DNA from: Acidimangrovimonas sp.
Lineage (GTDB): Bacteria > Pseudomonadota > Alphaproteobacteria > Rhodobacterales > Rhodobacteraceae
Direction: 5' to 3'
Assembly: GCA_030147905.1 (NCBI GenBank)
Contig: JASBUM010000573.1
Location: 1-5,188 of the forward strand
Length of the DNA stretch: 5,188 bases
Shown here piece by piece: positions 1-5,188 of the stretch. How positions within the stretch are numbered: the stretch's first letter is position 1; every line of letters starts with the position of its first letter. The position numbers and the translations under genes are program-made. Below the pieces are notes generated by a model that worked only from the letters and a program-made list of their open reading frames with translations, was not told where the DNA came from and made no database searches.

Positions 1-1
1 G

Positions 2-259
2 CGGGCGCGATTGCGCGAATGGCGGCTGATCGGGCTGACGCTGATGCTGATCGGGGGCTATGGATTCGCGCTCGAGAAGCTGGGGTTCAATCTCGCGACG
101 GCGCTGATCGTGGCGTTGACGCTGCTGAGTTGCGTGCGCGAACGCTCATGGGTCCGCATTGCGGCGATGAGCATCGGCGTGCCGCTGGCGTGCTGGCTGA
201 TTTTCGGGCAGATCCTGGACATCCCGCTGGCCACCGGCACCTGGATCAACCTGGGCTGA
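2..259 (+). CDS. tctB: TctB-family small membrane subunit of a tripartite tricarboxylate transporter (3' part only)
   Basis: This is the C-terminal portion of the small integral-membrane subunit of a TTT carboxylate transporter, which works with TctA in the inner membrane and a periplasmic TctC-type binding protein. The frame is open from base 2, and about 85 codons are visible. TctB proteins are usually around 150 residues with four membrane segments, so roughly the first half is missing. A TTG at 11 could be read as a start, but the codons before it stay open and family length argues for truncation by the window edge. Hydrophobic stretches include LIGLTLMLIGGYGF, NLATALIVALTLL and IAAMSIGVPLACWLIF. 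The ending FGQILDIPLATGTW fits the family's C-terminal pattern of FG..L.(V/I)PLP.G. The name rests mainly on this pattern and on the tctA gene that follows 10 bases later. TctB sequences are poorly conserved, so similarity alone would be weak evidence. Confidence 0.85.
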   Translation, partial: RARLREWRLIGLTLMLIGGYGFALEKLGFNLATALIVALTLLSCVRERSWVRIAAMSIGVPLACWLIFGQILDIPLATGTWINLG

Positions 260-262
260 GGG
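258..262 (+). promoter_or_regulatory. Ribosome binding site of tctA
   Basis: GAGGG lies 7 bases before the ATG at 270 and overlaps the tctB stop codon (257-259). This supports 270 as the tctA start over the in-frame ATG four codons later, and suggests that translation of tctA is linked to that of tctB. Confidence 0.6.
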
Positions 263-269
263 CGGGAAT

Positions 270-1784
270 ATGGATCTTGTCATGCAGGCGGCCGCAGCAG
301 CGCTGAACCCCTTCGCCATCGGCGCGGTCGGGCTCGGAACGCTGATCGGGCTCATCTTCGGCTCCATCCCGGGGCTGACCTTCACGGTGGCGCTGGCGCT
401 GGCGCTGCCGATCACCTTCGGGCTGGCGCCGGTTCCGGCGATCGGGCTGCTCCTGGGAACCTATATCGGCGGGATGACCGGCGGCTCTGTCTCGGCCATT
501 CTGCTGGGCATACCGGGCACGCCCTCGGCCGCGGCGACGGTGATCGACGGCTATCCGATGACCAAGCGCGGCCAGGCCTCGATCGCACTCGGGACGGCGG
601 TGATCGTCTCAACCGTGGGCGGGATCTTCTCGCTTCTGGTGATGATGGTCTCGGTTCATTTCGTCAGCCGCGTGGCGATCAGCTTCGGCCCGGCCGAGAT
701 CTTCGCGCTGGTCCTCTTCGGCATGTCCACGATCTGCGGCCTGTCGGGCCAGAGCATGGTCCGAGGGCTGATCGCGGGCGCGCTGGGACTGATGGTGATG
801 ACCATCGGCATCGACAGGATCGACGGGGTCAACCGGCTGACTTTCGGCTTCGTCGATATGCTTCAGGGCGTCAATCTGCTGGTGGCGATGATCGGGCTCT
901 TCGCCGTTCCCTTCATCATCGAGACCTTCGTCGCCCATGGCCGCGGCGAGATCGCCCAAGAGAACACCGGCCCCGTTCGCGCCACCCTGCCGGGGCTGGG
1001 GCTGCTGCTGCGCAATTCCTGGCTGATGGCGCGCTGCTCGGCCATCGGCACCGTGATCGGGGCCATTCCCGGCACCGGCGGCGCGATCGCGGCCTTCCTC
1101 GCCTATGACCATGCACAGCGGTTCTCGTCCCGGCCCGAACGCTTCGGCAAGGGCGCGATCGAAGGCGTCATCGCCCCCGAAACCGCCAACAACGCCGTCA
1201 CCGGCGGCACCTTGATCCCGCTGCTGTCGCTCGGCATTCCGGGCGATCCGGCGACCGCGATCGTGCTTGCGGGGCTGATGATACACGGGATCACGCCGGG
1301 GCCGGCGATGTTCATGACCCAGCAGGTGATGATCTACAGCATCTATATCACCGTCGTCGTGGCCTATGTCTGGATCCTGCTTCTGCAACTCGCCGGAATC
1401 CGGCTTTTCGTTCATGTCCTGCGGGTCCCGCGCGAGCTGCTGGCCGTGATCATCCTCGTTCTGTGCGTCATCGGCGCCTATTCGATCCGCAACAGTGCCT
1501 TCGACATCTACACGATGGCGGTGATCGGGGTACTGGCCTACGGGCTGATCAAGGCGCGGATTCCGATCACGCCGATCATCCTCGGCATGGTTCTGGGGCC
1601 GATCCTGGAAAACCAGTATCGCACTGCGATGATGCTCTCGGGCGGTGATTTCTCAATCTTCTATACATCGCCCGTCGTGCTCGTGTTCTTCGCGCTTGCG
1701 GCGCTGGTGATCGTTTTGCAATGGCGCAGCGGGCGAAGCGCGCGCGCCCGACGCGCCCAAGCCGTGAGGGAAAGCAATGCCTGA
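270..1784 (+). CDS. tctA: TctA-family large membrane subunit of a tripartite tricarboxylate transporter
   Basis: This is the large channel-forming subunit of a TTT secondary transporter. It takes up a carboxylate delivered by a periplasmic TctC-type protein, probably using the cation gradient. At 504 residues it has the usual family length and appears complete, with about 11-12 hydrophobic segments. Family hallmarks are present: GLIFGSIPG (residues 27-35) and the related GTVIGAIPGTGG (260-271), which mark the two internally repeated halves; GGSVSAILLGIPGTP (71-85) followed by DGYP (93-96); ETANNAVTGG (304-313); and LGIPGDPATA (321-330). The Arg-rich tail (about residues 486-500) would be expected on the cytoplasmic side. 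The start is chosen from the GAGGG at 258. The last 8 bases overlap the next gene, tying the transporter to the ThDP enzyme. The transported substrate cannot be predicted, because TTT substrate choice lies mainly in TctC, which is not in the window. Confidence 0.96.
   Translation: MDLVMQAAAAALNPFAIGAVGLGTLIGLIFGSIPGLTFTVALALALPITFGLAPVPAIGLLLGTYIGGMTGGSVSAILLGIPGTPSAAATVIDGYPMTKRGQASIALGTAVIVSTVGGIFSLLVMMVSVHFVSRVAISFGPAEIFALVLFGMSTICGLSGQSMVRGLIAGALGLMVMTIGIDRIDGVNRLTFGFVDMLQGVNLLVAMIGLFAVPFIIETFVAHGRGEIAQENTGPVRATLPGLGLLLRNSWLMARCSAIGTVIGAIPGTGGAIAAFLAYDHAQRFSSRPERFGKGAIEGVIAPETANNAVTGGTLIPLLSLGIPGDPATAIVLAGLMIHGITPGPAMFMTQQVMIYSIYITVVVAYVWILLLQLAGIRLFVHVLRVPRELLAVIILVLCVIGAYSIRNSAFDIYTMAVIGVLAYGLIKARIPITPIILGMVLGPILENQYRTAMMLSGGDFSIFYTSPVVLVFFALAALVIVLQWRSGRSARARRAQAVRESNA
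1766..1770 (+). promoter_or_regulatory. Ribosome binding site of the ThDP enzyme gene, inside tctA
   Basis: GAGGG lies 6 bases before the ATG at 1777, within the last codons of tctA. It favours 1777 over the in-frame ATG at 1795 (Met7). Because the two genes overlap by 8 bases, ribosomes finishing tctA are well placed to restart here. Confidence 0.65.
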
Positions 1785-3663
1785 CAATCTGATCATGGCC
1801 AGCGCCACCGGCGCCGCCGAGGCGGCGATCGTCGCGCGGGCGCGCGCCTGGGTCGCGGGAGGCGCCGAGGCGGTGGCCGCGCTTGATCCCCGTCCCGAAC
1901 TGACCCTTTCAGAGGGGCTGGTGCTGGGACTGCTGCACCAGGGCGTGACGAGCTATTTCGCGATTTTCGGCCATGGCTCGACCGATCTGGGCGAGATCCT
2001 GCGGATCTATACCGAAGCCGGTGCGACCGAGGTCTTCAATTGCCGCAACGAGGTCGAGATGGCCCATGCCGCCACCGCCCATGCCTGGGTCCACGGCCGG
2101 ACGCCGGCAGTGGTCACCTCGATCGGGCCGGGGGCATTGCAGGCGATGGCGGGGTCCTTGGCCGCCGCTTCGAACGGGGTTGGCGTCTATCATATTTATG
2201 GCGACGAGACGACTTGGGGCGAAGGCTACAACATGCAGCAGGTGCCCAAGCCCGAACAGGGATTGTTCGGGCGGATCACCGCGCTGATGGGGCAATCCCA
2301 TGTCCTGCATACCCCCGAATCCCTGCGCGAATGTCTGCGCCGCGGCACCGCCTGCGTCCATCATCCCTATCGCGCCGGGCCTTTCTATATCCTCGCCCCG
2401 ATCAACACCCAGCCGCAGCGCTTCACGCTCAATCTCGCGACCTTGCCGGGCCGCCTTGCCCTGCCGGCGATGGCTCCGGCGGCGGCCGACGCCTATGCCG
2501 CCGCGCGCGACTTGCTGGCCCGCCACAAGCGCGTGACGATCAAGGCCGGCGGTGGCTGCCGCGCCCATGCCGGAGCCCTGCGCCGGCTGGCCGAACATCT
2601 GGGCGCGGCGGTCGTGCTTTCGCCCGGCGCCCTGGGGGTTCTGCCCGACGATCATCCGCAAAACATGCATGTCGGCGGCTCCAAGGGCTCGATCAGCGGC
2701 AATTTTGCCATGGCGGAGGCAGAGCTTGCGATCTTCATCGGTAGCCGCGGGGTGTGTCAGGCCGATTGCTCGGGCGCGGGCTGGCCGGCGGCGCGGGCGG
2801 CGATCAATATCAACGGCGATTTCGGGGATGTCAGCCACTACGCCAATACCCTCGCCCTGCCCGGCGATATCGGCGCGGTGATCGCTGCCCTGATCGCCGC
2901 CACGCCCGAACAGGCCGACACCCGCACCGATTGGCTGACGCGCTGCGCCGAGCAAAAGGCGCGCTGGCTGGCATTTCGCCACGTGCGCACCGCCCAGTCG
3001 CCGCTGCCCGACACGGTTTGGGGCCGTCCGGTCCTGACCCAGCCGGCGGCGATCGCGGCGGTGGCGGATTTTGCGCGCGCCGCGGGGGCGGTGAAATTCT
3101 TCGACGCGGGCGACGTGCAGGCCAACGGCTTTCAAGTCGTTGCCGATGACGCGCCGGGCCAGACCGTGACCGAAACCGGCGCCTCGTATATGGGTTTCGC
3201 GACTTCGGCGCTTCTGGGCGCGGCCGGCGTGGTCGATGCGCCTTATGGCGTGGCCTTCACCGGCGACGGCTCGTTCATGATGAATCCGCAGGTTCTTATC
3301 GACGCGGTCGAACATGGCGTGCGCGGCATGATCGCGCTGTTCGACAATCGCCGCATGGCCGCGATCACCGGGTTGCAACTGGCCCAATACGGGCGCGAGT
3401 TTCGTACCAATGATGCGGTGGCGGTGGATTACGTCGCCATGGCAGGCGCCGTGACTGGCGTGAAGGCGCTGTTTGGCGGCTATGACCGCGCCGCGCTTGC
3501 TGCCGCTTTGGCCGAGGCCCATGCCCACGACGGGCTTAGCCTCGTTCATATTCCGGTTTATGGCGGCAGCGCCGAAGAGGCCGGAATGGGCGCTTACGGA
3601 AGCTGGAATGTCGGCAATTGGGTCGACGAGGTGCAGGGGCGCTATCTGCGCCAGACGATCTAG
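1777..3663 (+). CDS. IolD-like thiamine-diphosphate-dependent enzyme (C-C hydrolase or 2-oxoacid decarboxylase, substrate unknown)
   Basis: This 628-residue protein has the three-domain plan of the acetolactate-synthase-like ThDP family. The N-terminal pyrimidine-binding domain spans about residues 40-210. It has FAIFGHGS (61-68), the likely catalytic Glu92 in RNEVEMAHA (90-98), and TSIGPGA (114-120). A central Rossmann-like domain spans about 235-375 and includes IFIGSR (319-324). The C-terminal pyrophosphate domain carries the Mg/ThDP motif GDG (496-498), then 25 residues, then Asn524. The nearest family I recognise is IolD, which hydrolytically opens the ring of 3D-(3,5/4)-trihydroxycyclohexane-1,2-dione. 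Shared features are the IFGHG and NE.EMAHAA-type motifs, identical GDG-to-Asn spacing, EFRTND...VDY (541-552), and a Trp-containing end near YGSWNVGN (607-614). It has about 20-35 extra N-terminal residues compared with my recollection of Bacillus IolD. No other inositol gene is visible, and a dehydrogenase gene follows 9 bases later, so a different cyclic dione or 2-oxoacid substrate is plausible. The cofactor fold is sure; the reaction is not. Confidence 0.9.
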   Translation: MPDNLIMASATGAAEAAIVARARAWVAGGAEAVAALDPRPELTLSEGLVLGLLHQGVTSYFAIFGHGSTDLGEILRIYTEAGATEVFNCRNEVEMAHAATAHAWVHGRTPAVVTSIGPGALQAMAGSLAAASNGVGVYHIYGDETTWGEGYNMQQVPKPEQGLFGRITALMGQSHVLHTPESLRECLRRGTACVHHPYRAGPFYILAPINTQPQRFTLNLATLPGRLALPAMAPAAADAYAAARDLLARHKRVTIKAGGGCRAHAGALRRLAEHLGAAVVLSPGALGVLPDDHPQNMHVGGSKGSISGNFAMAEAELAIFIGSRGVCQADCSGAGWPAARAAININGDFGDVSHYANTLALPGDIGAVIAALIAATPEQADTRTDWLTRCAEQKARWLAFRHVRTAQSPLPDTVWGRPVLTQPAAIAAVADFARAAGAVKFFDAGDVQANGFQVVADDAPGQTVTETGASYMGFATSALLGAAGVVDAPYGVAFTGDGSFMMNPQVLIDAVEHGVRGMIALFDNRRMAAITGLQLAQYGREFRTNDAVAVDYVAMAGAVTGVKALFGGYDRAALAAALAEAHAHDGLSLVHIPVYGGSAEEAGMGAYGSWNVGNWVDEVQGRYLRQTI

Positions 3664-3666
3664 GGA
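3662..3666 (+). promoter_or_regulatory. Ribosome binding site of the aldehyde dehydrogenase gene
   Basis: AGGGA begins inside the TAG stop codon of the ThDP enzyme gene (3661-3663) and lies 6 bases before the ATG at 3673. It supports that start and close coupling of the two enzymes. Confidence 0.6.
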
Positions 3667-3672
3667 AATAGC

Positions 3673-5121
3673 ATGTATCACGATCTCAATCTTTACATCG
3701 GGGGCGACTGGCGTCCGGCTTCGGATGGCGCGGTGCGGGCGGTGACCGACCCCGCGACCGAGGAACGGCTGGGCACGATCGCGGTCGCGACCGAGGCCGA
3801 TATCGACGCGGCCCTGGCCGCGGCAGAAGCCGGGTTCGCGCAATGGCGGGAAACCGGGCCGTGGGACCGGTCGGCGAAGCTGCGACGCGCGGCCGAGCTG
3901 ATCCGCGAACGCCGCGACGCCATCGCCACGGCGATGAGCCTCGAGACCGGCAAGCCGCTGGCCGAGGCTATGGGCGAGACCGGGGCCGCGGCCGATCAAT
4001 TCGAATGGTATGCCGAAGAGACCAAGCGCATCTACGGCCAGATCATCGAGGCCCGCACCCGCGAAAGCCGCATGGCCGTGATCTATCAGCCTGTGGGTGT
4101 GGTCGCCGCCTTCTCGGCGTGGAACTTCCCGGCGCTGCTGCCGGCGCGCAAGATCGCGGCCGCGCTGGCTGCGGGCTGCGCCATCATCATCAAACCGGCG
4201 GGTGAGGCCCCGGCCTCCTGCGCAGCACTGGTCCAGGCCTGCCACGACGCCGGCATTCCCGCCGGCGCGGTCAATTACCTGACCGGCAATTCCGCGCAGA
4301 TCGCCGAACGTCTGATCGCCTCGCCCTTGGTGCGCAAGGTTTCGGTCACCGGCTCGGTCCCGGTCGGGCGCGAGATCCTGCATCTCGCCGCCGACGGGAT
4401 CAAGAAGGTGACGATGGAATTGGGCGGGCATGGGCCGGTGGTGATCTTCGACGATGTCGACGGCGCCCGGGTGGCCGAGACCTGCGCCACCACCAAATTT
4501 CGCAATTGCGGCCAGGTCTGCATCTCGCCCACCCGCTTTTATGTCCATGAAAGCCAATACGACGCCTTCAGCACCCGCTTCGCCGAGGTTGCACGCGGGC
4601 TGAAGCTTGGCCGCGGGCTCGATGCCGGGGTGCAGATGGGGCCGATGGCCAACCGTCGCGGCCTTGCCACGATCGAGGCGATGGTCGCCGACGCGGTCGA
4701 GCGCGGCGCCGAGGTTCTGGCCGGCGGCGCGCGGCCCAAGGGAATGAACCAGGGCTATTTCTTCGAGCCCACCGTTCTGGGCCGGGTGCCCGACGACGCC
4801 AAGGTGATGGTCGAGGAGCCCTTCGGCCCGATCGCCCCGATCACCGCCTTTCGCGATTACGACGAAGCGATGGCGCGCGCCAATGCGCTGCCCTTCGGCC
4901 TTGCCGGCTATGTCTTTTCCAACGATCTTTCCACCGCCACGCGGGCCTATGAAGACCTTGAGGTCGGTATGGTCGGCGTGAATGAGATGTTGCTGGCCAC
5001 CGCCGAGGCGCCGTTCGGCGGGATCAAGGAAAGCGGTATGGGGCGCGAGGGCGGATCGCTGGGGATACAGGATTACCTCGAGGCCAAATATGTCCGGATC
5101 AAATTGACGGCGAAAGCATAA
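3673..5121 (+). CDS. NAD(P)-dependent semialdehyde dehydrogenase (succinate- / 2-oxoglutarate-semialdehyde dehydrogenase group)
   Basis: This cytoplasmic aldehyde dehydrogenase of 482 residues oxidises an aldehyde to a carboxylic acid with NAD(P)+. Its length is typical and it appears complete. Visible hallmarks are WNFP (150-153), the cofactor-binding Lys174 in IIIKPAGEAP, the Rossmann turn VTGSVPVG (225-232), the general base Glu249 in MELGGHGP, the catalytic Cys283 in NCGQVCISP (278-286), EEPFGP (381-386) and PFGGIKESG (447-455). Arg159 (in PARK) and Arg277 (six residues before the catalytic Cys) match the two arginines that bind the distal carboxylate in succinate-semialdehyde dehydrogenases, so an omega-semialdehyde acid is a likely substrate. 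The stretch FRNCGQVCISPTRFYVH also recalls the 2-oxoglutarate-semialdehyde dehydrogenase of the Azospirillum arabinose pathway, from memory and not by search. The loop before PFGG differs from GabD. It lies directly after the ThDP enzyme gene and probably oxidises that enzyme's product. Family assignment is firm; exact substrate is open. Confidence 0.94.
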   Translation: MYHDLNLYIGGDWRPASDGAVRAVTDPATEERLGTIAVATEADIDAALAAAEAGFAQWRETGPWDRSAKLRRAAELIRERRDAIATAMSLETGKPLAEAMGETGAAADQFEWYAEETKRIYGQIIEARTRESRMAVIYQPVGVVAAFSAWNFPALLPARKIAAALAAGCAIIIKPAGEAPASCAALVQACHDAGIPAGAVNYLTGNSAQIAERLIASPLVRKVSVTGSVPVGREILHLAADGIKKVTMELGGHGPVVIFDDVDGARVAETCATTKFRNCGQVCISPTRFYVHESQYDAFSTRFAEVARGLKLGRGLDAGVQMGPMANRRGLATIEAMVADAVERGAEVLAGGARPKGMNQGYFFEPTVLGRVPDDAKVMVEEPFGPIAPITAFRDYDEAMARANALPFGLAGYVFSNDLSTATRAYEDLEVGMVGVNEMLLATAEAPFGGIKESGMGREGGSLGIQDYLEAKYVRIKLTAKA

Positions 5122-5140
5122 GCAGGCGAAGGCATAAGAA
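5109..5140 (+). repeat. Imperfect 16-base tandem duplication across the dehydrogenase stop codon
   Basis: Bases 5109-5124 and 5125-5140 are adjacent direct copies that match at 14 of 16 positions (GGCGAAAGCATAAGCA and GGCGAAGGCATAAGAA). The first copy contains the TAA that ends the dehydrogenase gene (5119-5121). The second makes up most of the spacer to the next possible gene and holds GAAGG (5128-5132), a usable ribosome binding site for an ATG at 5142. Confidence 0.7.
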
Positions 5141-5141
5141 G

Positions 5142-5188
5142 ATGACAGACGACAAGGCAGGGGCAGGGGATGACGCGCGCGGCCTCGC
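5142..5188 (+). CDS. Start of a downstream gene (partial, unidentified)
   Basis: An ATG 20 bases after the dehydrogenase stop opens a frame that runs off the right edge and gives MTDDKAGAGDDARGL. GAAGG at 5128-5132 lies 9 bases upstream. This is too short to identify. A rival start is the ATG at 5170 in another frame (MTRAAS), which has AGGGG at 5159-5163 with a 6-base spacing. The closeness and shared direction suggest another member of the same operon, whichever start is used. Confidence 0.4.
   Translation, partial: MTDDKAGAGDDARGL

Noticed and set aside
11..13. TTG as a possible start for a short 82-residue TctB.
   Set aside because: The frame is open back to the window edge and TctB proteins are normally about 150 residues, so a truncated longer gene is more likely.
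1392..1408. Short hairpin (GCCGG, AAT, CCGGC) followed by TTTT, resembling a terminator.
   Set aside because: The stem has only five pairs, and it lies deep inside the tctA coding sequence with the frame continuing normally for more than 370 bases.
609..1415. Minus-strand open frame of 268 codons opposite tctA.
   Set aside because: The translation is highly polar and low in complexity, mirroring codons for membrane segments. The + strand gene has unambiguous family motifs.
1909..4557. A long open frame on the minus strand (882 codons) spanning the ThDP enzyme and dehydrogenase genes.
   Set aside because: It lies opposite two clearly real genes. Its translation is rich in Arg, Gly, His and Asp with no recognisable fold or motif, as expected for an antisense frame in high-GC DNA with few stop codons.
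1..5188. CRISPR arrays, tRNA or rRNA genes, insertion sequences, riboswitches.
   Set aside because: Coding sequence fills nearly the whole window. No spaced repeats, structured RNA pattern or transposase-like frame was found on either strand.

Overview
The window looks like a catabolic operon from a high-GC proteobacterium. The strong G/C preference at third codon positions, the tripartite tricarboxylate transporter (TTT) genes and the tight same-strand packing suggest an alphaproteobacterium, perhaps of the Rhodobacterales. That placement is an inference; no rRNA or tRNA marker is present.

All supported genes lie on the + strand with almost no space between them. Bases 2-259 hold the C-terminal part of the small membrane subunit TctB, whose start is off the left edge. 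Bases 270-1784 hold the complete large membrane subunit TctA. Bases 1777-3663 hold a complete thiamine-diphosphate (ThDP) enzyme resembling IolD (trihydroxycyclohexanedione hydrolase) and overlap tctA by 8 bases. Bases 3673-5121 hold a complete NAD(P)-dependent aldehyde dehydrogenase of the succinate-semialdehyde / 2-oxoglutarate-semialdehyde group. A further reading frame appears to begin at about 5142 or 5170 and runs off the right edge. No intergenic gap exceeds about 20 bases, and no internal promoter or terminator is evident, so the genes are probably one transcript.

The simplest reading is an uptake-and-breakdown module. A TTT transporter, whose periplasmic binding protein TctC is presumably upstream and outside the window, imports a carboxylate. 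The ThDP enzyme cleaves a C-C bond next to a carbonyl, by ring opening or decarboxylation, and gives an aldehyde. The dehydrogenase then oxidises that aldehyde to an acid. The dehydrogenase keeps the two arginines that bind the distal carboxylate in succinate-semialdehyde dehydrogenases, so the intermediate is probably an omega-semialdehyde acid. The substrate cannot be read from the sequence. No other inositol-catabolism gene is visible, and the ThDP enzyme differs enough from IolD that an inositol role should not be assumed. This substrate-unknown pair is the most interesting content of the window.
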